Source: Histoplasma ohiense (taxonomy: Eukaryota > Ascomycota > Eurotiomycetes > Onygenales > Ajellomycetaceae). From it: a DNA stretch of 64,000 nt. The notes under the pieces were generated by a model. The model worked only from the letters and a program-made list of their open reading frames with translations. It had not been told where the DNA came from and did not search any database. The stretch is from positions 4,990,001 to 5,054,000 of the forward strand of contig JAEVHH010000002.1 of assembly GCA_017607445.1 (NCBI GenBank). The letters run 5' to 3'. A program made the position numbers and the translations under genes. Every line of letters starts with the position of its first letter. Position 1 is the stretch's first letter. Of this stretch, positions 34,509 to 47,400 are shown in pieces.

Positions 34509-37500
34509 TATTGCATAAAGGCCAATTCAAACTCCCTGGAATGCAAAGAATTTAGGAAGAAATAATTTGGTAAATAAGTGAGTAAATAAAAGGACGGGGA
34601 TGAACGAATGTTCGAAAATAGAGAGGAACGAGTGACGGACACATAGGAACATTGTACTCTGGGGATCGAAGAAAATGGGGCTGGGGAGAGATGAAGGCGA
34701 AGCAGAGGCAGAGAAGGTAGGCATATGGAACATGTCGAATCAGACAAGTAAGCAGCCTCTGGCTACACTGGAAACTAAAATAAGTAAATACCATGCATAG
34801 AGCATGGATGGAGCGAATCGTAGGTATGTAGGTCGCAATCATTTGAAATACTTCAGCATGAAAAGAAGAACGACTGTCAAGTTCACACCCCTCAAGTCCT
34901 ATCGATGGGGTCCCCAGACAAATATCACAGTTTCAGAATGGCTTTGGCAAGCATTGCTGGAACAAAAGCCGTATCCATTATCCATTCGGCCACCCCTAGC
35001 GCACAGACAGACGCTACATTCTCGATAGCGAAGCGATAAACAGGGTCAAAAAACCAGTTGGTTGGGCGACCACGCTGAACTTTTGGTATGGAAAACTGGA
35101 ATACTCCCAGCGTGAAGTGGATATCTCGTTAATATCCGAATAAATGACCTAAAAAGAGTCAACCAACTTCATGCAGTGGAAGTATATAGGATAGCGAGAC
35201 CAGGGAGTAAACGGAGTATTATTTCTTTTCTGAATTTAGTGATATTGTGTTTCGATACCAACGGATAGGTATGTAGATCGGAGATGATGCTACAAAGTTT
35301 CAAATATTGCATCCTAGAGTATATTCTGGCGCTTTCAAGCCGAGGTCAGTGTTGTCTTTCCATATATCTCCCGGGATCCTAGAAAATCATGGAGGTTTCA
35401 TTTTGGCTTTAGAGGCAAGTACCACATCCTAAGCCGAGGATAAAGATCTATATTCCAGTACGGTCATTCTTTTATTAGAGCGCCTAGGATAAGGCAAATA
35501 ACAGAGCATTAAGTAGCCTCCGTTCTAACATGGGGAACAGTGCTATGGAGAACTATGGGTTCAGTGACACCATTACCAGCTGGAGAGGTCAGCCTGATGG
35601 CATCAACCTCAGGTTCTGTCATGACACGGAGGACTAGTGAAAAGATGAGACAATAGAAGACCCAAGCCGGATTATGATGTCAATCCTTTGAAACCGCTTT
35701 TAGTAAGCACATCTCAGCATCAGTTTATAAAGACAGTAAACGGAAGGGGGCAGAACATCCGGAGTTCCAAGAGCCTAAAATAGGAGAAGCCAGTCAATGT
35801 AGTGGAAAAAAAAAAAGAAAAAAAAAGAAAAAGAAATCCCCAGCGCAGTCAAGAAAGGGGTTGATGTTGGAGATGTGGTGAACATTGAACATGGATGGAG
35901 GAGGCTCAAGCAGCGAGAGGTTGATTTAGGCAGTTTCCTGTTCAGGCCAGCAGGGCCAAAAAAGGAATAGCGTGGTTTCAGGCCGGAAATCCCAAGCGGT
36001 GACTGTGGGAAGAGATATAGAGATACTCGTACAGTTAGACACCCAAGGAGTCGAGTGTTTGAAGGGGTTGAAGAAAGTCAAGATAAAACCAAGGGTTTGG
36101 TCGTGGGCAATGAACGAGAAGTCGGGGCTCGCCTGTTGGTCTGTGGTAAATGCCAACCGCCTGGAGGATATCCGAGGGCTTGACGATTCCCGTTTGATCC
36201 CCGCATCTTCCTTCATCCCAAGGACAAAAATACTCTTTAGGATCGCCCATAAACAAAGCATTGAGGCCTCGCAAAATGTGGATATTCTATGGAAATCCCC
36301 CGGTAAACCCCCGCCCATAGTACAATTGAACCTTGCACCTCGCTTCGGCCGAACATTGGCCTTCTTAGTAGGTGACCCTCCTTCAGATGCTTTCTCGGTG
36401 TGGTCTCCATCGTGAAAATGACGCGCCTAACAGAGTAGCTCTATGCTCTGCATTCCACCAGAAATGACCCCACGAGCGCATCATTCTGGTGGAGATTGGC
36501 GCTATTTGGAAAGTGGCGTTATTAGTTGGCTTGGATTGCATCCCTTTGTAGCTATTCAAGTTTCTCTGCTTTGTCAAAATATTTGTTGATAAACTAACTA
36601 ACTAGTTAACGAAGTTAATTAAGTAGATAACTGTGAAAAATGAAAGAAATACTTGGATTGGCAAAGGCCATGGGTTGCCACAAGATGTAGCTCCCTCAAT
36701 TTAAGCTACGGAATGGAACAAACAAAGAGATCCGAAATTTCTGATTTGCTTTGAACCAATCTACTGCATGGGGAGTAGTAGAGCAGTAGTATACTGTACT
36801 CCGTACTTGGACAATAACAGGATTTCCCCATGGTTCGTTTCCAAGTGTCTTCTCCTCTCCGTCCTTGGATCTCGATCATTCTTCGTTGTCTGAAATGATT
36901 GGAGACATGCAGCTGGTTGTCTTAGCTCCTTGCACCGTTGTCCTGTTCCCCAGCATGATAGGTCGTTTTCACTGCGTCTAACGAAGTTCGACCGAACAGG
37001 CTCCTTACCCGCACTTCCGTGCAGTACTTCCCTTGGCCTCTCCGCTTTAGTCAACGCTTTAACTGGTTTGATTTGTACATCTGTAGTCATCCTGGCGAAA
37101 ACTCGCAGTAGCCTCAGGCGTCGCAATCTAACAGCAGTCATTCTTGCCAGCACACCCACAAAGCGCACCCACAAAGCGCACCCACAAAGCGCACCGAACG
37201 AGGGAATTGGCCATGACCAAAAAAAATTCCCACGAGGGAAAACCATAGTAGCAAGTTTTCAATCAGTCCGCCTGTTAATCGGGATCGTCTCTACTCAACG
37301 CAGCGTGGATTGGTCGGGATGATTTAATTGTACCCCTCCGTTGCCGCCTTTTGTCGTCTTGAGATACGACTCAGAGCGCTCGAGTATCCCCCCCCCAGTC
37401 AACCTTCAACATCGGCCTCAACCTCCAGCTTCCCGCATTCCCTGAATTCCTTGTCCGCACCGTTGTCCATATGGGGCTTTCTTCTATCTGCTGCCATACC

Positions 37501-37636
37501 TGCCCACACAGACAGGCGAGCCATATTTGAAAGTCATTCAAGGCTGGAAACAGCCGCTAAATCCTTGTCAACTCCGTCGCCACCGGTACATTAATCGCCA
37601 GCCCCGAAGAGACATCCACAACGATCAACTATCACC
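34509..37636. other. Divergent spacer with weak ORFs
   Basis: This is a 3.1-kb region between divergently transcribed genes. It probably holds the missing 5' exon or leader of the membrane protein (near 34509-34850) and the leader of the 37637 gene. Overlapping frames at 35926-36415 are open on both strands, and a 161-codon minus frame lies at 36761-37246; none has a recognisable motif. A tandem 13-mer lies at 37153-37191. A possible uORF (37471-37530, 20 codons including stop) precedes the downstream gene. Confidence 0.55.
37153..37195 (+). repeat. Three tandem copies of a 13-mer
   Basis: Three exact, adjacent copies of CACCCACAAAGCG (37153-37165, 37166-37178, 37179-37191) plus a partial CACC. 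There are no spacers. It looks like a minisatellite from replication slippage. Confidence 0.9.
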
Positions 37637-37872
37637 ATGTTTTCGTGGGGAGGTAGCCTACGTAAGATACCATTTCTTAATTCTCTGTTCGCACCTCTCG
37701 TTGGCTGCTTACACAGAAGTCCACGGCACCCACGTTCCATAAGTTCCAACCCAATAAACACGAATGATATCGATGCACAAAGATAACAATCCTGCAAGCT
37801 GTCCTGGGGTCGTTCTTTCTACTCCCTCTTTTCTACTTCAGGGTCGATCTCACGAGTGACTTTCCTCCATGA

Positions 37873-37909
<37 letters not shown>

Positions 37910-39924
37910 ACATTATCGATGTCAGGGGAAGGGCGGTTAAACGCATTTGTTTTCCACGTTTATCAAGCTCCCCACCCTCGAAAACTCCCTGCTCAAACCG
38001 GTTGTTTTCGTGTTGGGTTATTATCACTACCATTGAACATATAATCACCCTTGTCCTCAGGCTTAGGTTTATTATTTTGTTTCTTTCCCTGCCAAATTCA
38101 TTCCTCTCTGGATGCGCGCATCCTTATAAGCTCATGCGGGATACAGGACTAACAATCTACAACCAGTACCGTCGATCAACATTGACCCCAGAAAGGAGAG
38201 AAACCCCCCGGCCTCCCCAACACCTCTTGATTTCCCTGACTACTTTCCTGATTCAAAGCCCAAAGCACTCAATGAGGACAGTTGCGATGACTTCTATAAG
38301 TTGTTATGCGGTATTAAAAAGCCACAAGATGTCTCGCCCATTCACATAGAGTCTCTGAATCTTACTACAGAGTCCAATGTTCCCATATCAGAAATTATTC
38401 CGTCAGGTGTTTTGAAGACCTTCCCTCCCTATCAATGGACGCTTCAACCCTCAGCCACAGAAGCGTCAGGAACAGACGCGATGCCAGTTCCCGTTCTAAT
38501 GAGCAACGGCTCCCCGTTTCCAAGCAAAGAGAGATATGATCTTCTGAAAGAGGAAATTCTCTATGAAAATGATGACGCCTTTCGGGCAGTTTCGCGACTA
38601 CCCCCTCTACCCGGACGTGAGAAGATCAAGCTCACCCAGAGCAGAAAGTTTTGGGCCGGCCTTGACCAGGTAGCCCAATACTGGGACACCAGTTTAGATC
38701 AATTCTTTGAACGTCCTGTAGTTGATGACCCCCCCAAGGAAGAAAGCGAGTATCCGGATAAAATGCATATCGATAGCCCACCAGTGGCGGGGGGACAAGG
38801 TTTTGGCGTTCCGGAGGGCAAAACGAGCACCAGTGCGGAAGCAAAGACTGGGGACACAGGTGACGAGACCTCTCAAGGACCGCACACAAAAATAATGTAT
38901 TGTGGCCGAAGGACTGGTACTGGTCGTGAATGCCCAGATGATCTACGTGAAGAAACCCTCCGTGGCTTGGTGGAAATGGTTGCATGGGCATTTGGATGTC
39001 AAATTACCATTCCAAGCCTCCCGCCCCGCCTTCAAGTTAAGAGCATGCTTTTCCCGGTCCGTCAAAATTTTGTTGTTGCGCGGTCTCCCCAGGACAGACA
39101 AGCTGCACGAAAAGGTATACTCGAGGGACCCATGGTTTTTGTCCAATGCAGGAGCGAAACATTATTCTATGACAAAGATAACCCATCCGGGAGCAGAAAT
39201 GTGGAGATATGTGATCTTTTACGCGAGATTGCTGCGATGCTTCTGTTCGCACAAGAAAGAGCAAGAGAAGGCACAACGGAGATGCGACCTGGCGACGGAA
39301 AATGGTGGACCACAAAGCCACGATGGGGTGGAGCGGATAACCCTGGCCCGGAAGCCGATAAAAATACCGATAAACCCAAGGAACCTACTCCCGATACGGA
39401 TGTCCCGTCCGCAAATAAAAGATCCAAATATGATAGATCTTCACTTCCATTTAGGCGCCATGGGCCCAGCGGCTCAAAAAAGCTGAGCGTTGCTGAGAGA
39501 TGGAAAATCTTGCAACCTGGCCCAAGTTTGTGGGACAAGAAAATGAAATACAAGCAGATCGGGAAAGACAAAGACTCTCCTGTTGATGATGTTAGTCATC
39601 TCTCTTATCTTACTCCCAATTCCACTGCTTTTACGTTGCTCTATGTCTGTTCGTATTGTATACAAGACTGACAATAACCAGATTTTCATGGTATCCTCGA
39701 TCAACCACCATTTTTCAATCGTCCACATCCGCGTCCATTCCACCTACCTTGAGTGGCTTACAGGTAACAAAGGCAACTTTTCCGACCCGTCAAGAGATAG
39801 CACTGGTACCCCGTGGTACGTTCTCCGGCTACGTCGAACCAAATGGTTCGACCTCTTTAACCCGAGTGATAGGTTAGAAGGTTTGGACGGCCTTTGGGCC
39901 CTTTTCTCCTGGCTTATGAGATAA
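37637..39924 (+). CDS. Conserved-looking protein of unknown function, 563 aa
   Basis: Proposed exons: 37637-37661, 38167-39590, 39682-39924. Exon 1 gives MFSWGGSL in a CACCATG context with a GTAAGA donor. The acceptor at 38166 (AACCAG, with ACTAAC about 15 nt before) keeps the frame into PSINIDPRKERNPPASP. The third exon restores a good ending, WALFSWLMR. The protein is soluble, with a Pro-rich N-terminus, the segment NEDSCDDFYKLLCGIKKP, a QSRKFWAGLDQVAQYWD segment, an acidic disordered linker, and a structured C-terminal half (IMYCGRRTGTG, RNVEICDLLREIAAMLLFAQERAREG, WWTTKPRWGG). I recall similar uncharacterised proteins in Aspergillus-type genomes but no known function. The second exon is firm; the 505-nt first intron, which contains a T30 run, is the weakest part of the model. 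Confidence 0.72.
37878..37907 (+). repeat. T30 homopolymer
   Basis: An uninterrupted run of 30 T inside the proposed first intron of the 37637 gene. Its length will vary between isolates and sequencing runs. Confidence 0.95.
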
Positions 39925-40334
39925 AAACGAAAATGAAAGACATTTTCGATTCTGGTCCGTTTTTATTATTATGAAGTATGCCGGTACCAAAACATAGCGA
40001 CATTCCCATGATTTCTATACGTATGGAAGGAGTGCTCAAAGTGGAAGATGACCTTTTCAAGCATGTATACGATTCGATGACAAAAACCAGCCCGAGTAGG
40101 GGACCTTTTTTTTCTATTTTTATATCTTTATTCTTATTTCTCCGTTTATTTGCTTCTTTATTTTTGGCACCTTTTCATTTTACTATTTCGTTATATATAT
40201 CTCCCCTACCGTCCTTGTTTGTGCTTCCATTAGACGCCCCCAAAACAGACTACTCAATTAATCTCTTTACCTTATCTTCTTCAAAGCGGTAATTCCTTTT
40301 GACTAGCTATCTACACTATTCTTTTCTTTCTTTC

Positions 40335-40356
40335 TTTTTTTTTTTTTTTTTTTTTT
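40335..40356 (+). repeat. T22 homopolymer
   Basis: Run of 22 T preceded by CTTT repeats, about 400 bp after the end of the unknown 563-aa protein gene. Confidence 0.9.
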
Positions 40357-41770
40357 CGTTATCTGTGAACCTTCGACGATATTTTCTCGAGACATCTTCA
40401 TAATATCCCTCACATATGACAATGAGTTGTAATCTAGGGAATCAAACCGTTTCTAATATCCTTTCGGTTCTAATTTATCTATCCGGATGCAATAGTTCTA
40501 ATCTGCAAATGAGCCCCTGGAAGGGCAGCACCGACAACGAGAGTGAAGAGGAAACATATTCTGGTATGACCTGGGGGATTTGTTCAACAAGCCATCCATG
40601 GGTTTCAATAGCGTAGCACCAGAATCCTTACTCTGGGAAGACTATGAAAATAGGGGTATGGTGGCATGTTACTCCTCTTGATAATGGCGTCAGGGCCTTG
40701 GTTGTGCGTTGCACCTCCAATAAGAGAAGACAGGACACATGTAATAGCTGGCCTAGTCGTCAGAGGGTTCTTGACATTTTCACTTGGGTATAACGACGTC
40801 TGCATCCTTGATCTGAGAGAATATTTCTGGGCCTATTGGGGTTGATCCATGGTCAGCCATTGATTGATTCATCGTACCTCTGAGAATCCATTTTATAGCG
40901 GTCACCGGGCATCAAACGTGCCTCTGAGCAATGACATATTACAGAGAGGCCTTTGGATTTTCATCAAGGAAGATATCGCTCAAGTAAAGTCCCAGAACGG
41001 GAAGAATTCTTCAAGCAGCCTGGATTTTTACGGCCATGTATACTCCGTACACTATGCCGTATTAATTTTTAGCGGATGTGTGAATGCCAAACGATGAGTG
41101 CAGCGTTCTACACAGTACGGGGTAACTATGTCAATTACCAATTCTCCTTGAATCGCGGTTGTGGCTTGTTGAGAGGGAAATTCAAAGTTCAGACCTTTGG
41201 TTCCAGCGACCAGAATGGTGGACTCGAGATCGCCAACAAAAAAAGGGGGAGACTTGTTTTTGATTATCTTACAGTGATTCTTCCAATGATATCGCTTTAT
41301 GGAGAACTAGATTGAGGGGTCATAGCACACTTTTCCACCTTCTCCAACAATAGTTGGTTTTACTGCGTTTGATTGGGATTCCCCAGTCCTTCCCCTATCC
41401 AAATCAAAGAGCTCAAAACGAGGCAGCCGAATTGGCTGAGACGCCGCTTTTGTCCACTCAACCCCGAGAGTTCACCGATCTTTGCCTGGAGTCAAAACAT
41501 TGTCCTCCCTGGCGGGGAAAAGTAGGCAACTGCCCAATCAAAAATAAATGAAGAGAAGTCCATCTCCTGCCGCTCAAGAACGGAATGTTAGCCAGATATG
41601 GGGTGACCCGTCTTTTGGCGCCACCACCCGAACCACGCAAGCAGCATTGGCAATGCAAGGTGTATCCGAGAGGATACTGACGTTTGCAGGCTTGAAACTT
41701 GACGTTGACCCTTCGTCTCGGGCAACGGAGGACATTCGACGTATGAGACGTGGAGCATGTATCCAACAGG

Positions 41771-41803
<33 letters not shown>
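41771..41803 (+). repeat. A33 homopolymer
   Basis: A run of 33 A. No matching upstream element or target-site duplication is evident that would mark it as a retroposon tail. Confidence 0.95.
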
Positions 41804-41806
<3 letters not shown>

Positions 41807-42776
41807 AGGAATTTGACAAAACATGAGACTTCATTGATCGGGAATTTCTCACTTTCCTCAAAGGAGAAAATCAATTACTGTTACCCGGAGCTGTTTTACG
41901 GGGGCGGGGGGCGGGGGGCGGTCAGAGCATCTGTTCTATTCACGCAAGACTGGTCATATTTTCAATTTTTCCCGAACCTTGACCTTTTTCGCTTTCCTTT
42001 TTTTGGTCCAAGTGATCTGAACAAACGGGTCGGCCCATATATAGTTGGTTCGCACGGGAGGCATTGGTGATGACCAGCGCCAGAGCCGAGCCAACGCTTG
42101 GCTACTCACGGCTGTCTCTCATCTGGGGTTGGATCTACAGCTTTATTTATCCCATAGTGTGGAATTGAAAAGAAAACATTGTCGCGGAATTGATCTGACG
42201 AGATCACTCTCTCCATCTCCTGCTATTATTCTTGCAAATGCTGCGGGGTACTCGGGGTACTATAACTCTCTTCCAGCCAGGGCTTCCAACCACGATGGAG
42301 TTCATATGAGAGTTTCTCCCTTGCGCCAAGTGAGGAGCTGGAGTGCGAATTTCTATTATCCCCATTGGGTTTTTCAGTTGTTAATATTGTTGACATATCC
42401 ATGTGCTTTAGAGTATATGGGGATTTTCGCAATCACAGCATCCACAACCCCTTTAGCAGAGGTTTGATTCGATAAGTTAATGCATCATTTCGGTTGTTTT
42501 GTCAATTATGCCCGTGGCGGTCAGTGCACCACCCACGAACCCATGCAACTAGGAAGAACCCTCAGCGATCGATATCCATTCTCATTCTTCTCACAATAAT
42601 CAAATAGAGAAAGGAATAGCGATGTGTACATGACATTACGGTGTCTTGTACCGAGTTTGTTTTGGGCAGTCAGAGTAAAACAAGGTTACGGGTATGAGTG
42701 CCTGAAGAGAGTTAAACCAAGAAAAGCAACCATGGCTTTGGGTACGATCATAGGGGTTGCCACCAAATGGTTGGTT

Positions 42777-42801
42777 GGCCCATGGCCCATGGCCCATGGC
42801 C
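42777..42801 (+). repeat. GGCCCAT tandem heptamer, 3.5 copies
   Basis: Adjacent copies of the 7-mer GGCCCAT at 42777, 42784 and 42791, then GGCC. A small slippage repeat, self-complementary through CCATGG. Confidence 0.85.
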
Positions 42802-44288
42802 CTGCTGCTCAAGGAGCCTTGATTCAAATCACTTAAGCCCACAGGAATATAAATCCTATCGAAGCGGTTAGAAATGGGTAGAAGGCAACGGAGCGCCCCA
42901 TTGATATTTGTCGGAGGGGCATATGTCATATTAAGGATCATGGAACTGACATACACCCCCCCCTGCAGAAATACCCACATACGCAGCACAGATGCAAGAT
43001 CCCAAACATACTGGACACTCCGTATTACAGTCCATGCAATCCCTGGAGCTGGTCTTTCCTCCTACTTCCGAAACATGACGTGGTTCTCGTCGTCGTTCTT
43101 GTATTTTGCGTATCTCATAGCCGAAGAGGCTGAGGTTGCTTGAGCCATTGACCCCACCCAAGGTTGAATCAGCAAATAAGGAATGAGGGGAGGAATCTGC
43201 TGGTGCTCTTCTGCGGAGTCATCTTGTTTTGCTTGTCTTTTTTGGCTATCCCTCTAATACTGTCTTTCCCCTCGTATAATTGCTGTGATGACAACAAAAG
43301 TAGCTGGAATTGGTTTTGCTGTGGTGAACGAGAACGTGACGAACCAAATACCACCGCCGTTAACAAGGCAATTGCGGTCGACGACGAAAGTGCTTCTGCA
43401 GCTCACAGTATAAACAGGCACGGAGAGGAACGTGCAAGCGACACCGATCTTCGCAGTTCCACAATGCCTTGGAAGTTTGCCTTAAAAAAACGCGCCATTA
43501 TGCACAAGCCAGCTCCGGAAAGGCTTTCCTGAGTTCCCCGAACCCGCCGACCAGGGCTGTGGTGTCATCCCCTTGTCTGACGCCCCGAGAGGATGCAAGA
43601 AAGGGGATGTGGGAGGCGAGAAATTGTTTCAGAGCTGAGGCCAAGAATAACTAACTACTAGTATTTTTAAATTTGTATATAGTCTATACACGTTCAAAAC
43701 CAGCTTTGGGCATTAGGCCTGCTATTTGCTTAATAGTTCTACAGAGCTCTCTCGGATATCGACTTGTGGTCTCATGAGCGGCTTAGATTGAGTGCTAGGC
43801 ATGAGCGTTTCCTTGATCATTTAGTCCAAAAGATCGCGCTGTATAATAGATGTTAAATGCTATTGGAGCCTAATATTCTAATATATCATTGAAGCAAGGC
43901 AATATACTCAGTTAACTCTCGACAGAGTATTCCGTATAGTTGAACCAATTATAAGCTTGGGTTCACTTATAAGACTTATGAGCCATGCATTGAGATCTAA
44001 CTGTCATGCCAGATGCTCCTGAAACCTGGTAGCCCGGGGTGTCTACCACATATTTCAGTACAGGCTCCTGATAATGGTTGGCGGCTGCTATATAACGATT
44101 CTTTTAATTAAATACCCATGCCTTGCACCCGCTACTGCATACATTGTGTGATCACTAAGTACATTTTTTGTAAAACACTTCACCGAGCGTAAAATAGTTG
44201 CTCTTGGCCTGGGTGTGCTTAGCCTCCTCCGGATGTAAATACCCATCCCCCCGGGACGAGGGATGAGGGTGGCTGATCATCCGCCTCC

Positions 44289-44420
44289 ATGGGAGACACC
44301 CCCACACACCATCGGTCACAAGCGAACGCTCAGCAGCGACGGCGGCACAGACTCAATGCTGCCCAGAAAAGAAGCCCGAGAAGCCACTATCATCCCAAGA
44401 ACGCGGAATGTGTAAGATGA
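44289..44420 (+). other. Short Gln/Arg/His-rich ORF, possible first exon
   Basis: An ATG frame of 43 codons plus stop whose product is rich in Gln, Arg and His (QANAQQRRRHRLNAAQKR). A GTAAGA donor-like site sits near its end, after the TGT codon, and an AACAG acceptor occurs about 130 nt later, so it might be a first exon. No conserved partner exon could be identified. Low support. Confidence 0.12.
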
Positions 44421-47400
44421 GATCGATTCCTGTGCCGCTTTGTTGTGTTATTATCATTTATATCTTCTTATGGATCGCCGTGTGCTCCTTGCGTGGCAAG
44501 GGCTTAATTATCATTGTCCCCCGACTCCGACTGTTCGATTAAACAGAAGCAGGGGTATCCTCCATTGCCCGTTGAAGCAGTATTTTTTCCCGGAGATCTT
44601 CGAATCAATCCTCGTCCAATTTGAGGCCCGCAGTCGTGGTATAATTTTTTCTTTTTTGGTCAGGGATGTGTGCGTCGATGGCCTGGCCCGAGGCTTGGTC
44701 AGCGGCAACCGATCCAGATCAGATACCCCACTAAGCACACACCGTCGTTGCTGCCAGGTCCAAGTGTCTTGTTTCAACTGGAGCTGGTGGCGAGGCAAGT
44801 AAAAGGTAACTGTTCCTGTTCTGCTTCAGATGCCAGCCTGTGAAGGAGGGTTTTTTTTTTTTTTTTTTTGCAACGAAAGAGTTGAACCCGGATATAAGAT
44901 TCAGGGATGCAGAATATTTCCTGACATTTAAAATGGCCCTGTGCATTCAGGCAGATCTGCACGGACAAGCTGGTGACTTATGCAGTGAAGATTGAGCAAG
45001 TTGAAAAGCCACTCAGATCTATCCATGGATAGTAGCAGAGGTGATAGAGTGATAGTTGCCCAGAGCGGAAACACGTGGGGTGTCACCGTTGTTGCTTGTA
45101 TTGAAATACATGATACAATACAGGCACGGCGATACGGTATGGTAAAGGGTCATACAATACGCAAGTGCGCTCATAGAAAGGGGATGAGACATCCATCATG
45201 AACATGTCAGAATTCGCTCAAGTGAGGGAAAAAAAAAAAAAGAAAAAGAGATGGCAGTCGACATCTGCAGTACAGAAGGTGGGAAGGGTTGTTAATTTTC
45301 ATGATTCGGACTCAGAAAAAGCAAAGAAGCGGCAAGCAAAAAGCCATTTGCCTCTTCCAAACGCAGATTCCACATTATGATCATTTAAGAATCGGGTTTT
45401 TAGAATAAATGAACGCATTTCAGGAGGATGACTTGCATTTTCCTCCATAATGAGGCTTCCGTGTGGGAGTTGCCGTACCGCAAGCAGAATTGCTTTTCTC
45501 CTCTCTCACATCTCAAAAATATGGAAAATCCTTTCACTACCTTTTTTATTTTTTAACTCAACGGCTTTGTGTCAACAGAAACAAAACTCTTGTCAGCCAT
45601 GCTCTTCGTCTGGTCTTGTTCGTACTCGATGCTGGTTGGGCGTTAACTGGGTATTCGTCCGCGGCTTGGATCGGGGTAAAACTAAAACAGTTCGTTCCCG
45701 ATAGCCTGGGTTGTGGGATCCAGAATGCATCGCGATCAAGGCTTATTATGATGATGATTTCATCGGGGGCCCGTGTGGTCAGATAACATCTTCGCTTCCG
45801 TTCCACATGGGCAAACGGTCTACATACGATACTGGATGATCATTTGGAGCTGCTTCAAGAGGCAAATGTCAGCCGCGTTTGCCCTGCCTAAAATTCATAA
45901 GGTGTCAGATACGAAGCCCTGTTGTGCTCCCTTCAGAAGCTTTCGAGTTGTGCATCTCCTCTTCTTGTAATGTGCCCTTCCGAATCCCGAGTTTTTGAGC
46001 AGTGCCTTGTCTGCCCCGCACTTTTCGGGGGGAAACCCAAAAGGAGCAAATTGGCACTCGGCGTGAGATTTTGGAAGGATTCGCAAAATTTTATCCGTTC
46101 AAAAATCTGTCTCAGTAGATTTTGCCCTGTTGGGGGGCGCAGAATTCACGAGGCGCCAACGAATAACAGAGTTATCCAGGGATAATTATCTAATTATCCT
46201 AGCACAAGAGCTAACTTAGCTAGTACTCAGCAAGTCGAAGAGGGAGAACCAGCAATCTGCTCCTCCCTGTTGGTGCGCATGATGAGGCGAGAGTACTGGA
46301 AATGTCAAGGCGAAGGTTTTGGGACTGAATATCATTCGCCCGCCTTGGTTGGTAAGGAATGATTGAGGAAAACAGGCGAAAAAGAAATACGAATAAAATT
46401 AATGTGGGAGAATGGTTTTCCATTTCAAGCAACCTATGAAGTCAGATACCGTCCACTCAGCCCAAAATTCCATAGTTAGGAATATCTGGGAGAAGAGAAA
46501 GCAGTGTGAAGATGTCCATCTTCCAACCGGTTTCAGCCCCTTCCCTAAGGCACCGGGAGACTGTCAGTGACCTCCACTGGGCGCTGGCTGGCCTCCTAGT
46601 GTTCTGATCTCGGTGGGGACCGCAGGAAACCAACCTTGAGTTGACAACTCGTTATCGCAAAAGCATTGCCCCTCTAGTCCACCCAAAAAAGGACAGCGAG
46701 CATGGTTCTGCTCATTGGTTGAAATTGCCTCCGTGAGCAAAAGTTTAGTTCGAGCAACGGTCAACAGTGATTTGTCGCTTGTGGCTAGGTTCACCAGCCA
46801 GGGATATTTCAGCACCTTGACCGGCCCCTTTCAACGATATAACCCCAGCGACGATGAGGATTCTTGGTTGCTTCAATGTCCCCAAAGTCAATATTGTTGT
46901 TAAGACGGCTGGTCAACTGTTTTCAACGGAGGTATTTCACCACCGTATGTTCGGTGCTGTGCCTTTGACATCCACAAGCGGCAAGAACCTTGGAATCCAC
47001 ACGGTACAGACCGCCTCGTTTCCCCACCTCCCCGCTGGGATCTGTTAGCGTCTTTCATGCAGAAAGGCTACCACTTTTATTGATCATAACTCACGGCTTG
47101 ACTACTACGGAGTATTAACCAACTCGTCAACCCAAGTGGTTAGCAAGCGAGCATCAGTGAGCAAGAAAGAAGCGGTCTTGAGGCCCAAGCCATAAGAAAC
47201 GCGAGAGTTTCTGGATCCATTTTTGGTCCTTTTTCTTTTTCTTTTCTTTTCTTTTCTTTTCTTTTCTTTTCTTTTCTTCTTTTTCATTTTTTGTTTTGCT
47301 CGTTTCTCCACCAAGGAGGTCAGGAGGACGCTCCGCAAGGTTCTGTTTTAATGACCTATTTCGACATTATCATGTTGCTGAATATGTGTCGCCAACTATA

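Larger units (their letters stand above)
39925..44288. other. Gene-poor stretch, left part
   Basis: No supported gene. It contains a T22 run (40335-40356), an A33 run (41771-41803), a G-rich patch near 41900-41920, and a GGCCCAT tandem (42777-42801). TACTCCGTA occurs at 41041-41049. An 89-codon ATG frame at 42874-43143 (+) and a 122-codon frame at 43164-43532 (+) with one hydrophobic segment follow each other, but the second has no ATG and no family match. Confidence 0.55.

Noticed and set aside
37153..37195. Possible CRISPR-like direct repeats
   Set aside because: The copies are adjacent without spacers, and this is a fungal nuclear genome.
36761..37246. 161-codon minus frame
   Set aside because: No recognisable motif, includes translation of a tandem repeat, and overlaps other open frames.
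39774..39830. Extra intron (GTAACA donor) in the last exon of the unknown 563-aa gene
   Set aside because: The frame reads through to a plausible conserved ending, so no intron is needed.
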